Assembly (NCBI GenBank): GCA_024741835.1
Contig: JAENRP010000003.1
Span: forward strand, 425,908-489,907
Length of the DNA stretch: 64,000 nucleotides
Direction: 5' to 3'
Origin: Diplocarpon mali
Taxonomy: Eukaryota > Ascomycota > Leotiomycetes > Helotiales > Drepanopezizaceae
This document shows, in pieces, positions 34,154 to 45,224 of this stretch. The notes under the pieces are model-generated. The model was not told the DNA's origin. It saw only the letters and a list, made by a program, of their open reading frames with translations, and made no database searches. How positions within the stretch are numbered: position 1 is the first letter of the stretch; every line of letters starts with the position of its first letter. The translations under genes and the position numbers were made by a program.

Positions 34154-36562
34154 TACCCCCTACTATAAAGCTCTATAGAACTCAGAGTAAAGAGCCCCCA
34201 TATTTTTTTTTTTTTATATAATCTAGGCCTTATTAACTCCTATAATATACTCTCTAATATATGGCGCCTACGTCTCCCTTATATAGAGTTCAGCCGCCCT
34301 GTAGTATACAAACGTGCGTTATAGTATAAGAGTACCTCTAACTTAGCTATACTATAGCTTCTCATCCTTTATATAGTCGTATTATAGATTTCCTCCTTGT
34401 ATATAGCCTTCCTATAGGTTTCCTCTATATATATATTCCTTTTATAGGTTTCCTTCCTTTATATAGCCTTCTTTTGTCGATTTTCGCTCTAGTAGGCCTA
34501 TATAACCCTTATATTTCTCGAAAGCAGGTCCTAGCAGAGCTTTTATAAGGGAATCTGCCATATTATCATTTCCGGGTATATAAGCTACTATCATCTTACC
34601 TTTAGCTACTATATTATCTCTTATATAAAAGTATCGAACGTCGATATGCTTTGATTTAGCTGAAAATTTTCGTTCTTTAGTAAGAGATCTCGCTCCTTTG
34701 TTATCGAGCTATAAGTAAGGTAATCGATCGAGTTATATATTAAGGTTAGCGAATAGCTTTAGCATCTAAGCTACCTCTCTTAAGCCGTTAGAAGCTGCTA
34801 TTATCTTAGCTTATTCACTACTTAGAGAAGTAGATTTTTGCCTATTTGCAGCCTAGCTAACAACTCCTCTATTATACTTAATAAGCCAGCCTTAGAATGA
34901 CTTCCTATTATTCTTAGTAGCCTAAGTAGCATTTATATAAGCGTCGAATTGATTTGGTTCGCCTTTTCTATATATAATTCCATCTTTAGCAGTCTTTTAT
35001 AAGTATCGTAAGAGGGGTTTTATAGCTTAGAGGTGATCTTATAAAGGGGTTGCTATATACTATACCAATTGGCTAATAATATAAGAGATATCTGGCCTTA
35101 TAAGATTTAAGGGGTATATAACGCTTCTTATAATCTGCTAATAAAGTAAGATATTATCAAGTTATAGTAGCTCGTTAGTATAAGCTTTATCTATACCTAA
35201 TTTCCTTAATACTATACTAGCTAAGGCTGGCAGGTTATTCCCTTTGCAATTAGCTATTCCAAATCTATTAAGAATCTTCTTAATATAGTCTATTTAATGA
35301 ATTCGTAGCGTTCTAGCCTTGCGATCTTATTCAACTTATATTCTAATAAAGGTGCTAATTAGCCCTAGGTCTTTTCCTTTCCAAGTATTAAGAATCTTCT
35401 TTTTAAGGTAATCGCAATCTTATTATTTTCTAATAATTAGCATATTATTTATAAAAACTAATATATACGCAGTTATATTATCAGCTTGATTTTCTTATAT
35501 AAATAGATTTGGATCTGCCTTAGCGCTTTATAGGCCAGCCTTCTCTATTTCATCTTTAACTAGTAGCCACTATTCTTAAGGTACTTGTTTTAGGCCATAT
35601 AATAACCTTAAAAGCTTAATATAGGCTTATTTTCCTTAAAGTTAAAGGTATAATTTATAGAATAGGTCGCATTCATCGTTTAATAATACCATATATACAT
35701 CTTCAGCTAAGTACGCGTTTAAGAAGGCTGTATTAATATCGATTTGCTCGATTTCTAGGTCTCTTAAGGCTATAAAGGCGAGTAGAACTCGTAGAGTTAT
35801 ATACCTAATAATGCTAGCAAAAGTATTGAAGTAATCTACCTTATACTATTGCTTATAGCCTTTTAGTATAATTCAAGCCTTCCTTCTTACTAATACTCTA
35901 TTTACAATCTTATTTCGCAGAACTAATCTCGATTTTATTAGCTTTCTCTTAATAGGAGGTTTACCTAATATTATTTTAAAGGTTCCTACTGATTTTACAG
36001 CTTCGAATTCACTAAGTATTGCTTCTCTCTATTTTTTTGGATTCTAACTTAGCGTATTATATATTAATATTACCTTTATAAGAACAGTTAGTTGATTTCC
36101 TATAGAGGTCAACGCACTCTCTTAAGTATTAATCTCGCCAAATACTCGTTTTAGCTTTAGCTTCTTACTATACCGTAAGGTAGGAGTCTCTATTTGCTTT
36201 AAAACGCGTTAATCAAACGCTTTAAGGATGTTTTCTATTACCCTTTAAGGTTTAGTACCTCTTACTTTAGCTTTATTACTATAGATTTGCCTATTTTCTA
36301 ACAACTCTAACATTATAGGTCTTTTAATACTATATACTCTCTCAGTTTCATATACTAGCCTCTTTATAACTCTTATAAGAGGTCTTTTAATAATATCTAC
36401 TAGCTTTATAAGTCTTATTAAGCTTATAGCACCATATGCTAGCCTCTTATTCTAAGGTCTTTTATATAGTTGTACTTCTCTTATATTATACATTAAGTAT
36501 TTATTAAATTTAATATTAGCAGATATCAGTTCTTTTAAAGTCTTAACGTTTAATAGCTTATA
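34154..36562 (-). pseudogene. Outer Copia element: reverse transcriptase / RNase H remnant
   Basis: Reading on the minus strand, the RNase H end can be followed despite stops: AGLLIKYNRGVVSQAANRQK, then KSKHIDVRYFYIRD, then IPGNDNMADSLIKALL, matching the Copia pattern (RSKHIDVRYHFIR, YIPT..M.AD.LTK). At 35441-35452 the reverse transcriptase active site, normally YVDDM, reads FINNM. Both Asp codons are changed to Asn by G-to-A, so the enzyme cannot work. The block ends where copy A inserted (target site TTATA). Confidence 0.85.
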
Positions 36563-36757
36563 TATTGAGCTTAAGTGAGTCGGCGCAATAGGTATAGGAA
36601 ACTTCTAGAGGTCGATAGTCGATATATTGGTAAGAGTTAGGGAAGGAAGGTTACCCCTTTCTTTCCTATAGCTATATATATATCAATATTCTATTGACTA
36701 AGCAGTAGGGTCATATAACAATATATTAAAGTAATAGTTATATCACCTATCTTAATA
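36563..36757 (-). repeat. Copy A LTR, left
   Basis: 195 bp, the same length as the other three LTRs of this family. It ends CTATCTTAATA just before internal sequence beginning CCTCTACTTAG. Confidence 0.93.
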
Positions 36758-36899
36758 CCTCTACTTAGACCTTACTCCAATTGACTTGCAATTAGGAAAA
36801 TAACAACTATCCTTTTGCGCTAATCCAACTCCTAAGTATCTCTTTAAATTAAAAACAATCAATTAATAGCAACCTCTATTAAAATCACTAATCCTACTT

Positions 36900-39800
36900 A
36901 TAGGGCAGGACTAGGAGTCAAATTTCCTAAAAGATATTCCTTTATAAGACCATATGACCTAACTCGCGGGGCGGGCCCAGGAGTCGTCCTTAAGCCTGCT
37001 AAGCCCCTACTATCTTCTGCAACCTTAGTATATCTTTAAATGCTTCGAACTTTGCAACTGTCTCTAATGGCTTTGTAAATCCATTTGCTATTATTCGATC
37101 GATTAAGATATAGGTAATCGATAACTTGTTTTTTATAATAAGGTCGTAGATAAAGTAGTAGGCAATATTAATATATTTTAATCGCTTGTATAAGTATAGA
37201 TTCTTTGCAAGTGCAATCGCCTTTATATTATCTGCTTAAAGATTAATATAGTTCCTATCTTATCTAATATACTTAGCGAAACCTATATCTTTTAGAACTT
37301 AAGCGATCTATAATCCTTACTTGCAATTTAATAATATTGATATATATTCGGCTTTAGTGCTTATAATAGCTATTGATTTCTGCTTCCTACTTCCTTATAA
37401 TATAGGTCTGCTATATAGTACTGCTACGCTTCTAGATATACTTTTCCGACCTTTTATATTTGCCTAGTCGGAATCGGTATATACCTTAAGCTTTGCGCTT
37501 ATATATTTCGTTAGTCTATATCTTACCTTCTATATGATTATCGATCGAAGGTACCTTCTAAGTCGCTTGATTACATTCTTATATCGAATCGTCGGATCCT
37601 TTAAGTTCTAACTAAGTTGCCTAGTGATAAAGGCGATATCTGGTCTTATATATACTATAGTATATATAATCGCTCTAATATCCTATTAGTACTTCTTTAG
37701 ATCTCCTCTCTACTTATTTTCATTAGTAGGCTTTAACTTATTATACTTTCCTTTGATTAGAGTATGCTTTGGCTTAAAGTTAGAAGCATAAGTAAAGAGT
37801 CCCATTCGGTCTAGGATCTTCTTAATATACTGCTCTTGATCCAACTAGAGTTCTTAAGTAAAGCGGTTCCTTATAATACAGATGCCGAGGATCTTATGAA
37901 TTCCCCCTAGATCCTTAGTATTAAAACGTTTTCGAATCGTTATAAAAAACCAATTTAATTAAGTGGTTATTTTCGCAGCTATAGCAATATTATCAATATA
38001 TAGTAGCAACTTGATTCTACGCTTAATATAGGTAAATAGATAAGGGTTAGCTAAGCTTTAAACGAATCCTATTTCTATTAAAGCAGAGCTATATAAGAGG
38101 TTCTAATTATAGGCTGATTGTTTAAGCCTATAAATACTGCAGAATATATAAAGAGAGTGGCTAGCGCGTATAGGAATACTATTAGGTCAGGAGAGAAAAA
38201 TCCGTTCCTTTATAATCGCTTTAGTAAATGCATTTTTAATATTATACTATCTGCATTTAAGGTCCTTAGCAGCTACTATTGCTATAAATATGCAAAGGGT
38301 GTTTATACGAACTATTAGCGCGAATATATCGAAGTAGTTTTCTTTATACTATTAAGAGAAGCCCCTAGCTATAAGCCTTACCTTATAATGCTCTAGGGTT
38401 CTATTTGCATATATCTTAATTATAAAGACCCACTTTATTAATACTAGGTTTATATCCTTTAGCGTTAGTTCCTCTATCTATATACTATTTGCAATAAAAG
38501 AGCTTATCTCCTCTTAGATTGCCTTACTCTATACTACTCTATTCTCTAGATCGTTAATAGCTTTATCATATGTCTTTAGAAGAGAGATTTTCATTATCTT
38601 CTTAGTAGCTAGGAACGCATTATCTTTATCAAAGCTCTATTAAAGTTCAAGCTTATAGATCCTATATACTATTATAGCCTAGATACGCTTAGACTTGCGT
38701 TTATCTAAGGTATCTTCTAGTTCTAAGTCTTTATTCCTCTTTAAGGACGTAGGTTCAGCTATAGGTTCTATAGGCTTATCATTTAAGGAACCGCTTTCCA
38801 GTAGTAGAGGCTTATTATTACTTGTATCTATTTTAGGAATATCCTTTACTATAGGTGCTTTAACTAAAGGGATAATGATATCGAAGTTGTTCTATACTTT
38901 AGGTAGTTTGCAGATGATAGGAATAGTCTATTCGGCCTTTGGGCGACTAGCAGGTTGTCGATCAGTAGGTGCGCTTAATATACCTGAGCTTAAAGAGAAG
39001 GGTTATTAGTTCAGCTTAATAGTATTACTATTAAGTAGTATACCTTGCGAATCTCTAAGTATATAGAGCTTTAAGGATAGCTCCCTCTTATTTTAAGATT
39101 TATTGAACTTAACTATTAAGGATGTGATTACTCGCCTTAGATCTGGCGTATATACTATCTATTGCTTTATTATTTATTTAATATACCTAATAAATATATA
39201 CTCTTTACCTCGGTCTATTAGCTTCTTACTCTTTATACCTACAGGCTAGGACTTCGGGCTAATATAAGAGTAGTAGACGCTTTTAAAGACGCAGATATAG
39301 TCTAGGCTTAGTTTCTATTTAAAATATGCCTTATATAGCAATATTTGAGTGCTATTAACTATTGGCCTACTACTTATTCTATTTCGCAGGTATATATCTA
39401 CCTTAACTATAAGGTCCTAGAATTCTAGTAGTAAGTTAGTATCTTATAATAGAGCGCAATAATCAGTCTCTACTTGCTAAATGCTTCGTTTAGTAATGCC
39501 ATTTTAATAGGAACCTTTATATATTATAGTTAGTTTATAATAAACTCTTTATTTTACCTATTTATTAAGCTTTGCCCTAATCTTTAATATATTATTAGAC
39601 CTAATAGCTATTAGCTTTAACTAGGTCTAGCATTCCTTTATCACTTTCTAAGTTTCTAGCTTTTCTATAAGCTTAGATTTAGTCTTAGCGCAAATGGTCT
39701 ATATCTATTAAATAGAATTATCTACTATTTAAGAAAATCAATTATTTCCTTTAATTAAGGTTGTAAATAGTCTGGCAGTATTAATAGATATTAGCGCTAG

Positions 39801-42330
39801 TATTGAATCTTTCTATAGACTAAGCTTAATTCGCGTCTGATTTTGAAGTTTTATTAGCTTATAAATTCGGCACACTAAGCGATCCTTTAATACTTAGATC
39901 TTCTGTTTTAGGGTCGAGACCTTATATAGGCCCTTTAATTTCTCTAATCTTAAATGCGCAAATCTTTTATATATTAGCTAATACCTTAATAGGCTTTCGG
40001 CTTTTAATAGCTTTAGTAGCCTATTATCAGTCAATACTTTATTATTAGCGGCTAGAAAGGACTAGTGATAGCAGTTTAAGGTTTTGCCATTTTCTAGTTA
40101 AGAGCCTAGCTTAAGAGTCATTTTTAATAAAACCGCAAGATCTACTCGCAGTCCTAGCTTAAGAGTCGATTTCTTAGAATTTGCAAAATCCACTTATAGT
40201 CTTAGCTTAAGAGTCATTTCTACTAAATTCACTTATAATCCTAGCTTAAGAGTTATCTTTAAAGATACTTTACAATCTACCTATAGTCTTAACTTAAGAG
40301 TTATTTTTGCGAATTTTACTTGCAATCTTAGCTTAAGAGTCTATCTATTCTCCTTATCCTTACTTAATTGTATTAGGGTAGAGAGTGCACTTTCCTTAAA
40401 GGAACCTACTTATAAGTCTGGCCTAAGAGTCAATTTCTATAATATTACCTTTAAGATAATATAAAGTCCATCTTTAATTTTAGCTTTAAAGATCACTTTA
40501 TAGTTATTATTTATAAACTATATAAATTAATTATTAAAAACTCTTATACAATTCAACTCTATATAGATCTTACAATTAGATAAGAGATTAATACTTAGGC
40601 TAAGCATAAGGAGAACATTTTGTAAAAGGAAAGAAACGCTAGTGATATTCATCTCTACTATACTTATTAAGTCTGTATATAACCTTCTACTACTAACCTT
40701 AATAGAGCGCCTTTTTATTTTAGTAAGCAGGCCTTTAAATAGGTAGGGTTTATTAGTTATATATACTATATAACTAGTATTACTATACTAGTCGGATTTA
40801 AGGATCTTATAAAGATCGGCTTTTAAAACGTAGGCATCTTTATTATAATTATCATTTAAATTATTAGAAGTAGATTTAAGTTCAAATGACCTACTATTAT
40901 TATTAAAGGTATCTGCTAAAGTTCTGGCTAAATAGCCTTTTCCTTTGCCTTTCTTTAATAGTTGCAGCCTTCGGCAGGATAAGGGCAGTTTACTTCTTAA
41001 CTTCTGCTTCGATTGCTTCTTAATATTAAAGCTAGCAACTATATCGATTAGTTGCCTTTTAACTTTATAATTAGTAATATTATAAGCACTATTATAGAAG
41101 TAGCATTCCTAATAAGCTTAAGGGCTCGTCCTGCGCTCCTTCCTCTTCTTAGGCTTGTCTTTGCCCTATAACGTAGCATTTGCCGATTTAAAGTATCCTT
41201 TGAAGTCTTGCTTAATAGTTTGAAGGAGGTCGATCTTCTTATAAATCTTAAGGTTAGATTAAATAAGAAGAGATTATTTTATAATAGTGAACTTAAGAGG
41301 GAGGCTATTAAATAGGAAACTAAAAAGCTAAGTTTCCTTAAAAGTCATAGCTATCCTAGGATCTGCGGCTCTTACTCTCCTTCTTACTTTATATAGTATA
41401 GATTAAGTAAAGTCTATATTCATATCTATATCCTTGCTATCTTTATCTTTTCTATATTAAAATAAAGTGATCTGCTATAGCAGATACTAGGTATTAAGAG
41501 CAGTTATTTAAAAGTATTTTACCTTTAAAGTATCCTATCTTATCTTTGCATTATTATGAATTCGAATAAAATCTCAGTCTTTATCGCTTAAACCTCTATT
41601 AATCTTAAGCTTGCATTTGGCTAAGGCTAGCCTATACTCCTTCTCCTTTTCCATATTTAAAATCTGCCTTTAGGATTCTCGGTTATTATTTACTAAAGCT
41701 CTTAGGCTAAGCTTATTTAGTATATTTAGCAAATCTTTAGTAGTTGTATTAGCTATTAAAGTGGAAGTAGACGAATCGGTAGAAGGAGTATAAGGGGCTG
41801 TTCTCGCGTATTTAATAAGTGTCTTTTAAATCGCTATTTCAATGCCTTTGCTCTTAAAGTAAAGCTTTAAATCGTCGAACTATTGTTGCCAGTTCTTTTG
41901 AGAGAGTTGGAGGTCTCTAGGCCTGGTGTTTCGATCAGAATCGGAAGCTATTGCCGTTTCGAATAGAATTGCGTTTAAAATCAAATAAATTAAATAGTTA
42001 AAGGCACTCCTCCTATCGAAAAGTCGAAATGATTAAATAGCAGGTATTATAGAAGTATTAAATAGGAAGGAAGTCCTCTTATCGAAAAGGGTTTTTAAGT
42101 TATAATACAGGGAATTATACCTCTTACGAAATACAGTAAAGTAAGGAATTATACCTTTTGCAGTACTAAAGGGGTTATAGAGTAAGGAATTATACCTCTT
42201 GTAATATAGGTTGGCTAAATAGGGAATCATACCTCCTATTCGCCGATTGCTCGCCTCTTACTACAAGTCTTATTCAACTTCCTACTAATAGTTGCAGCGC
42301 AAGTGCTTTCTAAGGAAAGTTAATAATCTA
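36900..42330 (-). pseudogene. Copy A Gag-Pol remnant (Copia)
   Basis: Copia landmarks on the minus strand include the gag-pre-integrase-like RFAHLRLEKLKGL with a nearby cysteine (near 39.9 kb). The reverse transcriptase active site at 37989-38000 reads YIDN instead of YVDD. The RNase H part reads VYTDSD, stop, ANIKGRKS, then STKAEYIS, then ADNIKAIALAKN. The stop after VYTDSD is TAG where copy B keeps TGG. None of the frames is long enough to make a polyprotein. Confidence 0.85.
40105..40435 (-). repeat. In-frame tandem peptide repeat inside copy A
   Basis: The plus-strand phrase CTTAAGAG (or CCTAAGAG) starts at 40110, 40158, 40206, 40245, 40293, 40332 and 40422. Spacings are 48, 48, 39, 48, 39 and 90 bp, all multiples of three. 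On the minus strand each unit encodes a version of TLKL(R/G)LxV(D/N). The array lies between the protease and gag-pre-integrase regions. Confidence 0.85.
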
Positions 42331-42343
42331 TTATCGGTCTATC

Positions 42344-42357
42344 TAAGGCTTATAACC
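42344..42357 (-). other. Primer-binding site of copy A (half tRNA-iMet type)
   Basis: Directly next to the right LTR, the minus strand reads GGTTATAAGCC. With one RIP-type G-to-A change reversed (GGTTATGAGCC), this is complementary to the anticodon region of initiator tRNA-Met (GGCTCATAACC), the half-tRNA primer used by some Copia elements. Copy B has the same text at 49735-49745. Confidence 0.65.
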
Positions 42358-42552
42358 TATTAAGCTTAAGTAAGTCGGCGCAATAGGTATAGGAAACTTC
42401 TAAAGGTCAATAGTCGATATATTAGTAAGAGTTAAAGAAGGAAGGTTACCCTTTTCTTTCCTATAGCTATATACGTATTAATATCCTACTGACTAAGCAG
42501 TAGGGTTATATGATAATATATCGGAGTGATGGCTGTATCACCTATCTTAATA
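42358..42552 (-). repeat. Copy A LTR, right (5' LTR in element sense)
   Basis: 195 bp. It begins TATTAAGC, where the other copies have TATTGAGC, and ends CTTAATA, followed by target-site copy TTATA. Confidence 0.93.
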
Positions 42553-42557
42553 TTATA

Positions 42558-43659
42558 CGTCTTTAAGCTTATTATACCTACGAGTATCCAAGCTCCTATT
42601 ATAGTTCTTGACTCAAACTTACCTAAGCTATTTCCTCTATTGTTTAATAGGAACGCTCTTAACCTAAATACTCTAATTTTTAAGAGATCTTTAGTATATT
42701 CTAAGTACGCCTCTAATAGAGTTAGGCCTTTTAGCTCTTCAAAAGGTAGAGCCTTTATAAGCCTCCTATTCTTTAGCCTATAAGCCTACTCTATAGCGTA
42801 GCACCATATATAGCTATTTATCTTAGCATTATATATGCAAGAGCGAGCTATTTTCGTAATTTTATATATCTAACATTCGATAACGCCATTTAAACTATAC
42901 TTATAAGCAGGTAAAGGTTCTAAGGTCATACCTCCTTCTAATAGCTATAGTAAGAATCTGCCTCCAAACTCTCCTATACTATTATCAGACCTCTAATATA
43001 CTACTAATATAAAGTTCTCTATCTCTAATTGCTTCTTTAAGTCTTTGATTTTTAGCTATATCTTATTAGCGCTCTTATTCTTTAGTAGCCTTATCTAATA
43101 GCATCTGCAAGCGTCATCTACTACTAATAGGAAGTAGCAATACCTCTTAATTAATAGTAGTAGTATTCCTAATATATTAGCGTAGAGTCTTCTATAGATC
43201 TTATCTATTCTTATATCTATTTTCTTATTGAATTGCTCCTTTATTTTACTTGCTAAGCAGCTTTTGCAGTTTCTCTCTCCTTTAAAAGCGATTCAAGCTT
43301 CTATATTCAAGCTATAGTTATTATCAACTAGCTTCTTTAGCTTAGTATAGTTAAAGTGACCTAGTCTCTTATAAAAGAGCTTTAAATCCGTTTTATTTAA
43401 GTTTTGCAGTATCGTTTCTATATTAATTAGTTCTAAAGGTTGCATAAGGCTAAAGTTCATAGCCTTTTCATCTACTTCAATTGCAATAGCAGTATGCAAT
43501 TAAGATAAAGTGAATAATCTACTAAGCTATAGTACAATAAATACTATATCGTCGCCTTAATACCCTTTTGCCTCTTCTTTATTAAAGATTATAGTAATAT
43601 TATTATTGCTAAGCTTTAAGATTGATATAAATCAAGTATTACTAAATAATAGAATATAC
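42558..43659 (-). pseudogene. Outer Copia element: integrase segment
   Basis: The piece of the outer element between the two inner insertions. A minus-strand frame at 43293-43499 contains LFYKRLGHFNYTKLKKLVDN, a good match to the gag-pre-integrase motif of Copia elements (WH.RLGH.N...L..L). Further integrase sequence toward 42.6 kb is degraded by stops. Confidence 0.8.
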
Positions 43660-43664
43660 TATAC

Positions 43665-43859
43665 TATTGAGCTTAAGTAAGTCGGCGCAATAGGTAATAG
43701 AAACTTCTAAAGGTTGATAGTCGATATATTAGTAAGAGTTAGGGAAGGAAGGTTACCCCTTTCTTTCTTATAGCTATATACATATTAATATCCTACTAAT
43801 TAAGCAGTAGGGTTATATAATAATATATTAGAGTAATAGCTATATCACCTATCTTAATA
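43665..43859 (-). repeat. Copy B LTR, left
   Basis: 195 bp from TATTGAGC to CTTAATA; target site TATAC precedes it. Confidence 0.93.
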
Positions 43860-44943
43860 CCCTTATTTAGACCTTACTCCGATTGACCTGTAGTTAGGAA
43901 AATAACAACTATCCTTTTGCGCTAATCTAACTCTTAAGTATCTCTTTAAATTAAAAACAATTAATTAATAGTAACCTCTATTAAAATCACTAATCCTACT
44001 TATAAGGTAGGACTAGGAGTCAAATTTCTTAAAAGATATTCCTTTATAAGACCACGTGACCTAACTCGCGAGGCGGGCCTAGGAGTTGTCCTTAAGCCTG
44101 CTAAGCCCCTACTGTCTTCTATAACCTTAGTATATCTTTAAACGCTTTAAACTTTGCAACTGTCTCTAATGGCTTTATAAATCCATTTACTACTATTCGA
44201 TCAGTTAGGATATAAGTAATTGATAACTTATTCTTTATAATAAGGTCGCAGATAAAGTAGTAGGTAATATTAATATATTTCGATCGCTTATATAAGTGTG
44301 GATTCTTTATAAGTGCAATTACCCTTATATTATCTGCTTAAAGATTAATATAGTTCCTATCTTATTTAATATATTTAATAAAACCTATATCTTTTAGAAC
44401 TTAAGCGATCTATAATCCTTACTTGCAATTTGATAATATTAATATATATTCGGCCTTAGTGCTTGCAATAGCTATTGATTTCTACTTCCTACTTTCTTAT
44501 AATATAGGTCCACTATATAGTACTACTACGCTTCCAAATATACTTTTCCGACCTTTTATATTTGCCCAGTCGGAATTGGTATATACCTTAAGCTTTGCGC
44601 TTATATATTTCATTAGTCTATATCTTATCTTTTATATGATTATTAATTAAAGGTACCTTTTAAGTCGCTTGACTGCATTCTTGTATCGAATCGTCAGATC
44701 CTTTAAGTTCTAACTAAGTTGCCTAATAACAAAGGCGATATCTAGTCTTATATATACTATAGCATATATAATTGCTTTAATATCCTATTAGTACTTCTTT
44801 AGATCTCCTCTTTACTTATTTTCATTAGCAGGCTCTAACTTATTATACTTTCCTTTAATTGGAGTACACTTTAGCTTAAAGTTGGGAATATGAGTAGAGA
44901 GTCCTATTTGGTCTAGGATCTTCTTGATATACTGCTCTTGATC

Positions 44944-45224
44944 TGTCACAGCACGGTTGTACCATGGTCGCAATAGGAGCACGAGAACTGTCAAAGCACC
45001 TATGACTGATACAGTAGATGCGACGTCTTATAATCATACCTTTCCTTTAGCAGGCAGAACATGAGTAGTTGGTAGAAATCGACCTTTCTAGGTCTTAGGC
45101 TAAGGAGGCATATTAAGGGAGAGGTTTCCTACTTTGTACATACTCCTTAGCTTTGAATTCTATACGATTTGGCAGCCTTGATCTCAGTGACTTTATCGAC
45201 TTGTGCTTTGCTTCCGCCGTCACA
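44944..45224. mobile_element. Solo LTR (281 bp) inserted in copy B
   Basis: Absent from the matching place in copy A. It begins TGTCACAGCACGG and ends CCGCCGTCACA (TG...CA). It is flanked by TGATC on the left and TAATC on the right, a 5-bp target duplication with one G-to-A change. Its base composition is normal, with many CA/TG steps and little TA excess, in sharp contrast to its host, so it escaped RIP. Alone, it must derive from a third LTR-element family by recombination between LTRs. The strand cannot be told. Confidence 0.88.

Larger units (their letters stand above)
36563..42552 (-). mobile_element. Inner Copia element, copy A (5,990 bp)
   Basis: A complete LTR retrotransposon inserted in the outer element, with 195-bp LTRs at 36563-36757 and 42358-42552 and target-site duplication TTATA on both sides (36558-36562 and 42553-42557). 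LTR ends read TATTGAGC...CTTAATA, derived from TGTTGAGC...CTTAACA as copy B shows, with a short imperfect terminal inverted repeat. Minus-strand order: primer site next to the right LTR, Gag (41.0-42.0 kb), a protease-to-integrase spacer with a tandem peptide repeat (40.1-40.4 kb), integrase (39-40 kb), reverse transcriptase (37.7-39 kb), RNase H (37.0-37.7 kb). Stop codons are frequent throughout. Confidence 0.94.

Noticed and set aside
38118..39009. Open plus-strand frames inside inner copy A
   Set aside because: Conversion of CA/TG to TA in RIP-mutated DNA leaves chance open frames; Copia protein similarity is on the minus strand.
44812..44994. Minus-strand 60-codon frame reading into a Copia reverse transcriptase end
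   Set aside because: It is a chimera created by the solo LTR: the first residues come from the inserted LTR, the rest from copy B.
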